From Bettongia penicillata ogilbyi (lineage: Eukaryota; Chordata; Mammalia; Diprotodontia; Potoroidae), in contig JAJHZJ010000335.1 in the NCBI GenBank assembly GCA_023548195.1, forward strand, positions 6,689,677 through 6,753,676: a stretch of 64,000 nt of DNA, given 5' to 3'. The position numbers and the translations under genes were made by a program. The notes below the pieces were generated by a model. That model searched no databases, was not told where the DNA came from, and worked only from the letters and a program-made list of their open reading frames with translations. Position 1 is the first letter of the stretch; each line of letters opens with the position of its first letter. Shown here in pieces: positions 11,661 through 21,905 of the stretch.

Positions 11661-12415
11661 ATAATAATCCTGAACTTTTACGTAACAAGTCTTTGATCTC
11701 TTTCCTGATCTCAAGGAGTATTCTGTCTGACTTTTGTTAGGTGGACGTGGTGATTATGATCATAAGCAAGTATACCACATAGGTTACTACACCAAGAAAA
11801 AAATTCCCACTGATTCTTCTGGTCAAGAGGCACTGTTTACCCCAGGGCAAGGTGGTATACCCTGCCCATATGCTCTGTGGCTAGAATAGAGATGTTAGCC
11901 TGTCCTTCTCAAAGAGAGGTTTTAGCTATTCAGCTTTAGCTAACTAAAAGTGAGATAACTGAGCTGACCCAGAAGAGAGCACATCAGAAGAGAGACCTAC
12001 CCATTGAAGGAAAGGTTCAGAATGCAGCAAGGCCAATAAGCCTGTGGAATAGTGATAGTTTAGGATACTGACAAATGTTCAATGCTACCACCAGAAAGCA
12101 TCAGGGATCATGGGTTATCATAATTATGAGTTGCCCTTCCGCATATATTTCTAATGTGTGGTTCCTTCACACCTGGTCATTTTCCAGGTTCATTCTTCCA
12201 CTGGTACTATAGTTACTTGTTGGAGAGTGAACCCTACATTTATGGGAAAATGTTCTTCCTATGCTATCTTGCTGAATGACTTTGGTTCAAACTAACTGTC
12301 TACTTTGGCTGACTAGAGAAAAAGTAACCACACCAGTAGGGGCTTAGAGCTATGGTTTTAAGTGTACTTACACTGCACATTAAGTCTGGGCTGTTACAGG
12401 GACCCCACTGTGAGA
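11661..12415. other. Unassigned intergenic sequence
   Basis: I can name no repeat or gene here. Composition is AT-moderate, there is no long open frame and no CpG cluster. Confidence 0.35.
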
Positions 12416-12419
12416 GAAG

Positions 12420-12960
12420 TAACATAGATAGTATATGAACATACAATGATTGGAGGAGGGTGCTAACAAGTGGGGAAGTCAGGAAAGAACTCCTGAAAGA
12501 GACAGCATTTGGGATAGCTCTCTTGAAGGGAGAAAGGGCTTCTAAGACGCAGAAGGAAGGATACTGCTATCCTTTAACATTCTAAACAGGAGGATGATAC
12601 ATTCAAAGGCACAGAGGGAGAGACAGAATGTTGTGTGTATGAAGGATGGCAAGTAGGTCAACTCCTAGACCATAAAAAGGAGGAAAGAAGAGTAATGTAT
12701 AATTAGGCTGGAAAAGCAGGTGGGGTGAAAGATTTTAAATGCCAAAAAAGGGAGTTTTCATTTTATGCTAGGGACAAGGAGAGAGAAGCATAGACAATTC
12801 CTATACTGGGGAAAGACATGATGATCTGTTGTATCTTTTAAAAATGTCAATTTGGCATCTGTGGAGAGAATGGAACGGAGCAGGAAGAGCTGAGTGCATG
12901 GAGCTGAATTAGGAGGTTATTTCAATAGTCTAGGCAAGAGGTGATGACAGCCTGAACCAA
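12420..12960 (-). mobile_element. L2 LINE, antisense
   Basis: Landmarks include 'aggctggaaaagcaggtgg', 'attttaaatgccaaaaaag' and 'attaggaggttatttcaat' followed by 'agtctaggcaagagg', all antisense L2 ORF2 and 3' sequence. Confidence 0.65.
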
Positions 12961-12994
12961 AATGGTTATGGTATGGAAAGAAAAGGGGGGGTGG

Positions 12995-13105
12995 GAGAGA
13001 TGGGGATCAGGGGTAAATCTCTCAGCCTTTCTGCACCCCAGTTTCCTCAACTGCAAAGTGGAAAAGTCAATAACAATGGTGGCACCCACCTCAGTGACCC
13101 CCCAG
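12995..13105 (+). repeat. CORE-SINE fragment
   Basis: 'cagtttcctcaactgcaaag' is the conserved SINE segment. Small overlapping frames on both strands arise from it and are not genes. Confidence 0.5.
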
Positions 13106-13259
13106 ATGGCTACCCCCAGAGTGCAGAAAAACAGCAGCAATTCAATTCTACTAGCAATTATTAACTGTCTGCTATGGGCCAGGTCCAGGAATCACACTCT
13201 CCAATCTACACAGGAATCACACTGTCTCCAATCTACATAGTCATACACAGGCACACAGG

Positions 13260-13595
13260 TGAGAATCAAATTAAAATGAACATCAGGGAAACGAGAAGCA
13301 GGAGAACAACATAAACAATGCCTACAAATAAAAACAGCACCGAAGGGAGAATGAATTTGACCTGAGTCTGTTCCAGAAGAACAGAGGACGAAGCAGTCTT
13401 CCTTCAGTCTGCAGAGGTGAAGGGACTCCAGGTGGAGGATGTAACAAGCTAGTAGGTGCAGCTGCTTGGTCAACTGCTTTTTCTTAACTGTTTTTCAGTT
13501 ATAAGGGTGGGTTCAATGGGATTGAGGGTGGGGTGGTATAAAAAGAAGTGATTATGATGTAAAAGGGCATCAATAAAACTTTAAAAATAAACAAA
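13260..13595 (+). mobile_element. L1-like 3'-end remnant
   Basis: The end 'cagttataagggtgggttc' followed by 'ggcatcaataaaactt' matches the 3' tails of old marsupial L1-type copies such as the one at 300-440. The left part is uncertain. Confidence 0.4.
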
Positions 13596-13729
13596 ATTCA
13601 TATCAGGAGCAATTGTGAAGGAGGAAAAGGGTGAAGAAAGGATAACCTTTGAAGTATGTTTGGAAAGGGGCTATTTTTATTTGTCCAGGGTTGGTGACAG
13701 TTGGAGGGCTTAAAGAGGAAACGTGAGCT

Positions 13730-13840
13730 CTTGGAAGTTAGATAATATTTCACTTTTTCATTGTATCCCCAGCACCTAGCATCACACCTGGCACATAGTA
13801 GGTGCCTAATAAATGCTTGTTGATTATTAGCCATTTTACG
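13730..13840 (+). repeat. L2 3' terminus
   Basis: 'tgtatccccagcacctagca' then 'cacatagtaggtgcctaata' is the classic L2 end. Confidence 0.75.
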
Positions 13841-13924
13841 TATAAGATCCTTGGGTCTCAGCACCAGGTAATATAACCACCTTGTGACTGCCTTAATTCT
13901 TTTAAATCAGATGATTGAGCACCT

Positions 13925-14100
13925 TACAGCTCGTCAGTCTAGACAGGGAAGATACATTTGAGATCAACTAGTCCAACCTCCTCGTTTTACAGGCGAAGAC
14001 ACTGGAGCCCAGAGAGCAGTCAGCTACCTCCCATCCCACGGGTAGGGAGTAAGTAACTAGGAGCAGAGCCAGAATTCAAAGCCCAGCCTGCAGCTTATGA
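13925..14100 (-). repeat. SINE/L3-type fragment, antisense
   Basis: 'gatcaactagtccaacctcc' and 'tcgttttacaggcgaagaca' resemble the pieces at 4,740-4,915 and around 14,400. Confidence 0.5.
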
Positions 14101-14340
14101 ATAAATCGAGGGTTTTTGATCTCATCTTCATGCCAACATACACAGCGTCAATTACTGCCTGCCGCCATTCTCCAGTTATCAGGCAGAATCTTTAATAAAA
14201 TGATATAATGTGGCCAAACGCTATTTAGGTGAAGGAGTTATTACAATGCATACATCAGACACACAAGTTAGCGGGTAGCCCTTAGGAGCAGGCTTCAACA
14301 CAAAAAGAAAAACCAGACTATGGAGAAGTAGGAATTTTTA
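14101..14340. other. Single-copy-looking stretch, possible conserved non-coding element
   Basis: No repeat signature is seen. It has AATTAC, TAATAAAATG and other AT-rich homeodomain-like sites in a moderate-GC setting. This is a weak pattern call. Confidence 0.25.
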
Positions 14341-14394
14341 ATGAAATCAGAAAAGAATCCCCAAGGCACAAATGTCACATTTGGAATTCTAGAA

Positions 14395-14780
14395 GTTCAC
14401 AGGGTGAAGGGGCCTTAGACATCACTAAGTCTAGGTGTGCTTCCCCATTTTTTGTGTCATGGACCCATCCGGCAGTCTGGTGAAGATTAGAGACTCTCTT
14501 CTCAGAAAGTTTTTGAAAGAAATGCTAAATTTCAGTTACAGGTTTGTGAAAAAAAAATGTATTTTTTTCTAATTAAAGTCCAAGAGCTCTTTACATCTAT
14601 CACTGAACTCCTTGGAGGGCTGTAGGTCTCAGGATAAGAACCCCAATCTGATCCAACCACCCCTGCTTTGTAAGAAAGACAGACCTAGAAAGAAAAAAAC
14701 AACTCACCCAAGGTCAAGCAGCGAAAAGGCTGCAGAAGGACCAGAAACGAGGTCTCTCGCTTTTTAGCTTAGAGCTTTAC
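14395..14780. mobile_element. hAT-type non-autonomous element, copy 2, inside an older SINE
   Basis: Positions 14,433-14,643 carry 'ttttttgtgtcatggaccc' at the left and 'aggataagaacccc' at the right, the reverse complement of the copies at 486 and 24,810. The flanking text at 14,395-14,432 and 14,644-14,780 reads as a split SINE ('ggccttagacatcactaag', 'cacccaaggtcaagcagcg'). Confidence 0.5.
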
Positions 14781-14854
14781 AAATACTCCCCAAGATTCTT
14801 GAGACTATCACTGCTAGCTCTAACCTTATGTGACCTAGGACTCTTAACTCAGAG

Positions 14855-15000
14855 CTGGAATTTTCTTAGGGATATTATTTTAGGGATAATTCTAATCCTC
14901 TCATTTTACATATATGGAAACTGAGACCCAGAGATGAAAAGCACTCTGTCCAAAGTCACACGGGCAGCACAGATGCTGAGTCAGGATTTAAACCTTGGCC
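14855..15000 (-). repeat. CORE-SINE, antisense
   Basis: 'ctctcattttacatatatgg' and 'gctgagtcaggatttaaacc' mark it. Confidence 0.6.
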
Positions 15001-15475
15001 ACAAATCCATGACTCCTTCCTCAATGTCTGTCTCATGGATGTAGCATAACTTGAAGAATGAGAACTTGGGAATATTCCATACGATGGCTTTGTTTTTCAA
15101 GAAAAGATTTCTAGAGTCCATCTTAATTGTTGAGCCCTGGCCAGTCACTCTGTTTATTAAGTTCTCCTTGTGTAAACTACCCCTGTGCCTACTGTAGCTG
15201 AGGTGTACTGGCCATGGCCTCGCGACAGGGTAGTTGGCTAAACCCTTATTCACAGTTTCCCCTTTGTATGGACACAAAATAATAGCTAACATGCACAGGG
15301 TGATTTAAGAGCTAGCTTTGTGAGACAGGTGCTATTATCATACCCACTTTAAAGATGAAGAAACTGAGGTTCACAAGTCAAATGACTTACCCTCAGTCAC
15401 ACAGTTCATAAATGTCTGAGGCAGGATTTGAACTTGAGTACTCAAATGCACTGTGACATCTAGCTGCCAAAGCAG
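15001..15475 (-). repeat. Unassigned stretch followed by antisense CORE-SINE
   Basis: Positions 15,270-15,475 are an antisense MON1-type CORE-SINE ('cccactttaaagatgaagaa', 'gaggcaggatttgaacttg'). Positions 15,001-15,269 carry a 103-codon minus-strand frame with no recognisable product, which I do not call a gene. Confidence 0.5.
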
Positions 15476-15556
15476 ATGAAGATCTTGGCTGTGTTATGAT
15501 GTCTGGAAAGGAGGTTGATAAAGGTTGCCAAGGGTATAAAAAATTCAGCCATCTGT

Positions 15557-15672
15557 AATATATATATATATATATGTATACATATAATATGTATATGTAT
15601 GTAATATATATTATATATGTATGTGTATGTGTGTATATGTGTACACACATGTATATGTACATACATACACGT
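15557..15672. repeat. TA/TG-rich microsatellite
   Basis: (TA)n passes into ATGTGTATG-type repeats. The overlapping peptide frames rich in Tyr, Ile and His are artefacts of the repeat. Confidence 0.9.
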
Positions 15673-16165
15673 AATTTTCAGAGCTTAGTACAACTATATT
15701 AACCAGACACTCAATCACTGTGTCACTGAGAGTAGTTGTTAAAGGTGTAAACTAATTAAAAATGTAATCCTATGATTTCATCTTAATCTCACTTACTCAT
15801 CAACTTTACTGAATGTCTACAACACAATTTAGCTGCTGCCTTCATTTAGAAAAATGACTGAATAGCCTACCCAGTCTCTTTATTAGCAACCAGTGAACTG
15901 CTAACATTCTGCTGCTTACGATTTAAAAAAAAAAAAAACAGACTAATTTAAAAAGCATTTTTATTAGCACCATCATTTCACCCCAGACACAAAGGAAACA
16001 CTCTCATTAATTAATTTTACATCAAGTCTGCTAACTGTACAAACAAGTCTTCCGATGCTTTTAGAGTCATGTTGCAGTGTGCTGTGTGTATCTGTAAAAG
16101 GGAGAGCCAATAAATAAGCTGAACTGAAAATAGAGTATCAAAACAGTTTATTACCAAACTAAGAT
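15673..16165. other. Apparently single-copy stretch
   Basis: It is AT-rich and without a clear repeat signature, apart from an A14 run at about 15,927-15,940. It contains the candidate terminal exon described separately. Confidence 0.35.
15960..16091 (-). other. Candidate terminal exon with polyadenylation signal (weak)
   Basis: Read on the minus strand, a pyrimidine-rich tract ending cccttttacAG (AG at 16,093-16,092) is followed by a 25-codon open stretch from 16,091. It ends with a TAA at 16,019-16,017; the last residues read LKASEDLFVQLADLM. An AATAAA follows at 15,965-15,960 and a T-rich run just beyond. This is the layout of a last exon, and it lies on the same strand as the putative first exon in the CpG island at 21.7 kb. 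I do not recognise the protein. Splice sites and AATAAA occur by chance, so the call is tentative. Confidence 0.25.
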
Positions 16166-16169
16166 CAAC

Positions 16170-16660
16170 AGTTTTTCAAGGTAATCCCTTCACAATTAGG
16201 GAATGGCTCAACAGGTTGTAACAGAATGCTGTTGTGCCTTAAGAAAAGATGAAAGATCATTTCAGAGAATCCTGAACTGATGCAAAGTGAAGTGAGTGAA
16301 ACCAAAACAATTCATACAAAAGAGAATAATGTTGTAAAGAAAAACAATTTTTAAGGACTTTGAGGACTGCGATCAATGCATGACAAACAGCACCTCCAGA
16401 AAACCTATGATGGGGTATGCTGCCGATCTTCTGAGAGGTGATGGACTCAGGTTGAAGAAAGAGACATACTTTTGGACATGGTTGCTAAATGGATTTGTTT
16501 GGCTTGACTAGGCATATCTATTGCGTGGGTCTTTTTTTCTTCTAGCTTTTCAAATTGAGAGGTTGGGAGAGAGAAGGAATTAACAATAGTGATGCAAAAA
16601 AAGAGGGACACTGAAATACTTAAAAATGCACAGAAGAGAACAGGTCATTCAGAAGGAAGC
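16170..16660 (+). mobile_element. Old L1 LINE 3' end
   Basis: 'ttagggaatggctcaacagg', 'actgatgcaaagtgaagtg' and 'ggtgatggactcaggttg' parallel the end of marsupial L1 ORF2 and its 3' UTR. Confidence 0.65.
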
Positions 16661-16864
16661 AAAGACAAGTAGGACAGTTTTGAAAGTGATGTACAGAATT
16701 CATTATAAACATTTTTAAAAGCAAGTGATATAAAGATTTACAGTTTTAAGTGAAAGTTTCACACAAAACCCTCTTGGGTTCTGCTTTGTGTATGGAAATG
16801 TAATTTTTTTTTTGATGTTTAAGTTCAGTATGAAAAAAAAGAAACACAATGAAGTAATACTCTC

Positions 16865-17085
16865 CTATCTCAGCACATTTGTTCCAACTGATAAGCTTCT
16901 TGATCCCATCCAAGAGCAGAACAAGTCACATGTAGTGTTCTGATCATCTCTGTATCACCCCTGAACCTGAATTCCCTTACAACATAAGGCCTCAAAATGT
17001 GGAGATCTGAAGATACGACATGAGGGCTGAGTGGAAGATGTGGCAGGAGTTCGGATTTCACTCCTCTGTACAATCCCAAGGGGCT
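16865..17085 (-). pseudogene. Mariner-like transposase C-terminal relic
   Basis: A minus-strand frame reads LLPHLPLSPHVVSSDLHILR, which lines up with the mariner transposase block around its third catalytic Asp, normally L-P-H-x-P-Y-S-P-D-L-A-P-S-D-Y. About half of the positions agree. The third catalytic Asp is replaced by His, so the enzyme would be dead. The upstream catalytic motifs and the inverted termini are not recognisable. The alternative, a chance resemblance, cannot be excluded. Confidence 0.4.
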
Positions 17086-18404
17086 ATGGCAAGGTGGGGA
17101 TGAGGACTAGCCTGCTGTAGAAGGATTCCCAATGATACCCGTCCAGATGGGATTGCTGCCTTGACTGTGCCATAAAGGAATTTCCTAAGGAGATACTTGT
17201 CACCCAATGCTTGTCTTCATAGAAGTGTATCATCATAGGAAGGAGCTAGTCCTCAAACCTAGTTATCACCATCTTACTGGCAGACGGTTGAGTTCTGAAT
17301 TGTCAGTGAGGAATTCGGGTGTTGCTCCTGGAGGCTCTTGGAGACCTGATAGTGGGTGGACTCCTATGCCACTCTCCTCGTTAATGGGCTTTAGAACTAT
17401 AGAGGCTCCTGGCAAACAAACCCATAGGTGCTGTGCCTTGTGACAGTTGGCACAGTTGGCGGGTGCTTTGGGATCCACTGGGAATACACATTTCTGGACT
17501 GTTGTTTGTTATGATGACATGCAAGGTCCTGTGGCTCTTATTCAACACTGGGTAGATTTTATCTAATGGGGTGGGATGCATCTCATGAATAAGCATGTCT
17601 GTATGATGAAATGTTAAGTGCAAACTGCTTCAACCAGTCCACCAGAGAGGTATCTATTCACTATGCTTGGACAATCATTTCAGGATGGAGCACACCACTG
17701 GGGCAGGTTTTTGGAGTGCAAACAGTTGTTATGTCCTAGGCCAAGATACTACAATAAACGTTACTTGGCTTAATGCCTTTAAACAGTAACATGCAGGTAA
17801 GACTTCACTATTCAACTGCTGTGTAATCAGATGGCAGTGGCTGCCCTTTGAAAAACCCTCCATGAAAATTCTGCCAGATTTACACAGAAACTGTATATAA
17901 ATTCAGACAGTCACGTGGGATGTGGCAATGAGGACATGACTGGTACATGTGTCTGTGAGAGTTTTTAATTCACTTTAGTAACTGACTCTCCTCGACTTAA
18001 AATAGAAAACTTCAGCACCTCTCCCCCTGAATGTGGTCCATTACACAAGCAAAACTGCAAGTTGTACCAATTTAAGAGGATTCCGTGACCTTCTCAGTTA
18101 CCTGGGGTGGCTTCAGCTGCACCCTACAAAAAAAGAACTGGGGCTGGTGAAGTGAAGAGGGGCTTCAATGATGCCAGGAAACTGCTCAGTTAAGGAAATG
18201 TGGGATGATTTAGGGGTGTCCTCAATAGAAACTGCAGAATCATATTTCAGCTCAAAAAGAAAAATTCCCTGTAAAATGGAATGGGTTGCTTTAGGAGGTG
18301 AGATTCCTCTCACTAGTGTTATGCAAACAGAGACTGGATGACCAACTATTGGAAATATCTTAGGACTTTCTAGTCAGGTGCAAGTTGGATTAGATGAGGA
18401 AGTA
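17086..18404. other. Unassigned sequence
   Basis: There are several short minus-strand frames (for example 17,266-17,478 and 18,113-18,313) but none has a recognisable domain or splice context. Part may be the rest of the decayed mariner element. Confidence 0.3.
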
Positions 18405-18590
18405 TGGTAGAAGGGTTGGAATCCTGCCTCAGAAATTAGCTGAACAGCCTGGGTTGACTTAACCTCACCTACAAAATGTTAAAACATGTTATGATATGTA
18501 TCATAGGACTGTTTTAAGTATCCTAAGATACACATGTATCTATGTACATAAAGTCCTTGGCAAACCTTAAGGTGATATATACATACATAC
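18405..18590 (+). repeat. CORE-SINE, sense
   Basis: 'ggaatcctgcctcagaaatt', 'cttaacctcacctacaaaat' and 'tccttggcaaaccttaagg' follow the SINE in order. Confidence 0.6.
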
Positions 18591-19779
18591 ATATACTTAC
18601 TATAATGATGCTCATGACCACTGAGGTGCTTTCCTCAGAGACTTTAAACTCAAAGAGTTCATCAGGCACTAATGACTATTCTGAGTATTCATCCCATGTA
18701 TCTTGGTTAAAATTGTTACCTTATCCCACAATAATGCCTGTGGCTCATGTGCTTAACGTGTATAACAATGATCTTCAGTAAATATAACATTTTATTTTTA
18801 TGACACATTTCCCAGTGACTAACTGTCCTCTTAACATCTCAGCTTCCCTGCTTCAATTAAGATGAGAAGAGTACCCAAAGAGAAAAGCTGAAGCATTTCA
18901 ATCAGCTCTCTCTGTTCTCTCGAGAAACAAGTACAGATCTAGCTGGAAAGAGACTCTGCTGACAATAGAGATGATATTTGGACGCAGGACTATGTTAACA
19001 CTATAGACATAGAGCTTGGTAGTAATACAACAAAAGAACTTTCCTAGGAGAGAACGCTGCACTCTCTCTCCCATATCCTTCTTGGTGGCTACTACCGACT
19101 CAGGTGCTCACAAATCAGAAGACTCCACTGCCCCTCTCTTAGATCCTCGACATCTTATTCCCCAACCTTTGCCCAACGACATCTCAGTCTAATAGCTTCT
19201 GTCAATAAAATTGTGGTTACTGGTTGGGAAGAAGGGAACATCTCTGTCCAGTGGTCAGCCCTCCTCACCTCACCTGTCAGCCTTCTGAATGATCCACCTT
19301 CCCATTGAAATCCTCTTCTATCATTCCATGTCTTTTTCCTCTTCCTCTCTTCTCTCCATTTCCTATACTTCATTCCTTCCACCCTCTATCATGTAATACA
19401 GTGAAGAAATAACGGGTCTAGAGTTAAAAGACCTGGGATCAAGGTGAAACAATCTGTTCCCAGTAACAAAGTTGCTGGATACTAGGGCTAGAGCCTCTAA
19501 GGTAAGGTCCCATGGTTTCCAATTCAAATCTGAATTGCCGCCACTTCAAAACACTGACCATTAATGAGGTTTTCAAAGACAATCTAAAAGACCATTTCCT
19601 GAGAATGTTATGGGGGGAGGCACCTACTTCTAAGCAAGGATAAGCCTCTAAGACTTACAAGCACCTATCCAGTTCCATAAGAATTAAATTCTGCAAAAAT
19701 GCATTAAGTTCTTGCAGTGTTTGTGGCACGTAAGGAGAAGATAAACTGTGATATAATGCTCCCTCTTCATCAGGCTTGT
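18591..19779. other. Unassigned sequence with a SINE-like trace
   Basis: A worn SINE trace is seen at 19,400-19,500 ('gttaaaagacctgggatc'). Otherwise no gene, CpG cluster or named repeat is recognised. Confidence 0.3.
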
Positions 19780-20200
19780 GTAGTGGCATGAACACCAGGT
19801 TTGAAATGAAAGCATCTGCGTTGGAATTCTAGATATGTCAACTTACTACCTTTGTGGTCCTAAAAAGTCACTTGTCTTTTCTGTAAAATTTTCCCCACCT
19901 GGAAAATAAAGGAGTTAGGTAAGATCTGGGTGGGAAACTGGGGCCTCGAGGCCACATGCAGCCCTCCTGCTCCTCAAGTGTGGCCCTTTGACTGAATCCA
20001 AACTTCACAGAACAAATCCCCTTGTAAAAAGATTTATTCTGTAAAACTTGGATTCGGCTGAAGGGTACACCCAAGGCCCTAGAGGTTCCTCACCCCTGGG
20101 TAAGGTGTTCTCTACAACCTCTTCCAGTTCTGACACTTTGTGTTTCGTCTCAGATATTCCATATTCCAAGGTCCCTCCCAGCTCTGAATTCGATGTTTTA
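19780..20200 (+). repeat. CORE-SINE (THER/MIR-like) carrying a hAT insertion
   Basis: The left part at 19,780-19,925 includes 'cacttgtcttttctgtaaaa' and 'ggaaaataaaggagttagg'. The tail resumes at 20,099 as 'ggtaaggtgttctctacaac', followed by 'ctcttccagttctgacac'. Removing 19,926-20,098 restores a normal SINE body and tail. Confidence 0.6.
19926..20098. mobile_element. Small palindromic hAT-like element with 8-bp target duplication
   Basis: The 173-bp element begins ctgggtgggaaactg and ends ttcctcacccctg, which are inverted termini of the CAGGGGTGGGAAAC type. Internal arms such as 'gggcctcgaggccacatg' and 'aaggccctagaggttcc' pair across the centre. Flanks ggtaagat (19,918-19,925) and ggtaaggt (20,099-20,106) agree at 7 of 8 bases, the duplication length of hAT elements. 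It encodes nothing. Confidence 0.6.
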
Positions 20201-21262
20201 TTTGTCAGGTGGCTCCAATGTCCTACATCCTAGGATCTCTCCTGGCTCTGACCCTGAGTGTTCCGTGGTTCTAAGACCCCTCTGAGCTCCAGCACTCTAG
20301 GTCCTCAGCCCCCCAAACTGACACTCTGCGCTCTCAGTCCTAGGATCCCCCCCCCCCCCCCCCCCCGGCTCTGATACCGTGAGTGTTCCGAGGTTCCCTC
20401 TGAGCTCCGGCACTCTAGGTTCTCAGCCCCCCAAACTGTCCTTCTGACTCTCAGTCCTAGGATCCCCCCCGGCTCTGATCCCGTGAGTGTTCCGAGGTTC
20501 TAAGACCCCTCTGAGCTCCGGCACTCTAGGTCCTCAGCCCCCCAAACTGACACTCTGCGCTCTCAGTCCTAGGATCCCCCCCGGCTCTGATCCCGTGAGT
20601 GTTCCGAGGTTCTAAGACCCCCTCTGAGCTCCGGCACTCTAGGTCCTCAGCCCCCCAAACTGACACTCTGCGCTCTCAGTCCTAGGATCCCACCCCCCCA
20701 GCTCTGATCCCATGAGTGTTCCGAGGTTCTAAGACCCCTCTGAGCTCCGGCACTCTAGGTCCTCAGCCCCCCAAACTGACACTCTGCGCTCTCAGTCCTA
20801 GGATACCCTCCCCCGGCTCTGATCCCATGAGTGTTCCGAGGTTCTAAGACCCCTCTGAGCTCCGGCACTCTAGGTCCTCAGCCCCCCCAAACTGACACTC
20901 TGCGCTCTCAGTCCTAGGATCCCGCCCGGCTCTGATCCCGCGAGTGTTCCGAGGTTCTAAGACCCCCCTCTGAGCTCCGGCACTCTAGGTCCTCAGCCCC
21001 CCAAACTGACACTCTGCGCTCTCAGTCCTAGGATCCCGCCCGGCTCTGATCCCGCGAGTGTTCCGAGGTTCTAAGACCCCCCTCTGAGCTCCGGCACTCT
21101 AGGTCCTCAGCCCCCCAAACTGACACTCTGCGCTCTCAGTCCTAGGATCCCGCCCGGCTCTGATCCCGCGAGTGTTCCGAGGTTCTAAGACCCCCCTCTG
21201 AGCTCCGGCACTCTAGGTCCTCAGCCCCCCAAACTGACACTCTGCGCTCTCAGTCCTAGGAT
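20107..21262. repeat. GC-rich minisatellite, unit about 114 bp, nine copies
   Basis: The word 'cactctag' recurs at 20,293, 20,411, 20,522, 20,635, 20,751, 20,866, 20,981, 21,095 and 21,209, giving periods of 118, 111, 113, 116, 115, 115, 114 and 114 bp. The last three units are nearly identical, while the left edge (20,107-20,290) is divergent. Each unit is itself made of shorter blocks like 'cccggctctgatcccg' and 'ctctgagctccggcactc', which resemble the SINE tail 'ggtcccttccagctctgac'. The array stops at the edge of the CpG island. Confidence 0.9.
20347..20366. repeat. C20 homopolymer
   Basis: Twenty consecutive C residues lie within the first minisatellite units; other units have only a few C at this point. 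It is prone to slippage and to sequencing error. Confidence 0.85.
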
Positions 21263-21671
21263 GCCCCCGGCTCTGCTCGTGTGCCCCGAAGCCCTACACA
21301 CTCCCGACCTGCTCTCCTCCAATCAAGGTTCCAGCCCGGAGCTCCCCCAATCCCCTCCGGCTCCCCCAGGCTCGGAGGTCACTTCCAGGTCTGTCCCCTG
21401 TAGGAGCACTACGAGGTCCTGGGCCCTGGCTCCTGCCCGGCCCCGCCTCGGCCCCTGGCTACGCCCCGTCCCTCCGCTCGCCCTCTCTTCTCCGCTCAGC
21501 CTCCCGATCCACGGCTCCACTCGGAGATCGGCTTTTCCGCCGCTCGGCCCTCCCAGGCTCCGGAGGCCTCCCGTGCGTCCCAAGGCCCCTCCCACGCCCC
21601 GGGCTCCCTCCCCCTCCCCGGCCCCTCCCCCTCCCCGGGCTCGGCCGGGGCCTCCTTCCTCCCACACTCAC

Positions 21672-21845
21672 TTTCATGCTGGGCGCTCGGGGCGGGGTCG
21701 CCGCGCCGGCAGGGGAGGGTTGGCCAGGCCGGGCAGGGCCGGGCTGGGGCTGGGGCGGGGCCCGGGGGCTGGTCGCGCTCCCGCTTCCCCAGCTCCGCTC
21801 CTCCCTCACACCCTCGAGGCCCCCGCGGAGAGAGGCCGGGGGCGG
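21672..21845 (-). other. Putative first exon (5' UTR plus Met-Lys) of an unidentified gene
   Basis: On the minus strand, about 165 bp of GC-rich leader runs from the core promoter to an ATG at 21,677-21,675 with A at -3, a good initiation context. One codon later (AAA) comes a near-consensus donor, AAA|GTGAGTG, with GT at 21,671-21,670. The coding part would be only Met-Lys, with the splice in phase 0. The downstream gene would cross the minisatellite in intron 1. I cannot name the gene. The nearest candidate downstream exon on this strand is at 16.0 kb. Without transcript data the exon remains a prediction. Confidence 0.35.
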
Positions 21846-21905
21846 GGAAGCGGAAATGACGTCGGGGAGCCGGAAGCGGAAGTCACTCCCTCGCGCGCGC
21901 AGCCG
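21846..21905 (-). promoter_or_regulatory. ETS-CRE-ETS core promoter cluster
   Basis: Two copies of ggaagcggaa (21,846-21,855 and 21,872-21,881) each hold two GGAA cores. They flank a consensus-like CRE, TGACGTCG, at 21,857-21,864. A CGCGCGCGC block follows at 21,892-21,900. ETS plus CRE clusters of this type mark TATA-less housekeeping promoters in mammals. Read on the minus strand they become cttccgcttcc - gacgtca - cttccgcttcc, placing a start site to the left at about 21,840. Confidence 0.65.

Noticed and set aside
12962..13240. 92-codon plus-strand frame
   Set aside because: It overlaps a CORE-SINE body and has no recognisable domain.
14981..15292. 103-codon minus-strand frame
   Set aside because: No domain, splice sites or promoter, and one end lies in a SINE.
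15393..15666. Tyr/Ile/His-rich small proteins
   Set aside because: They are translations of a TA/TG microsatellite, as are similar frames at 45,291, 60,373 and 60,407.
20281..21262. CRISPR-like array
   Set aside because: Whole 114-bp units repeat with no separate unique spacers, in vertebrate DNA with no cas genes. This is a minisatellite.
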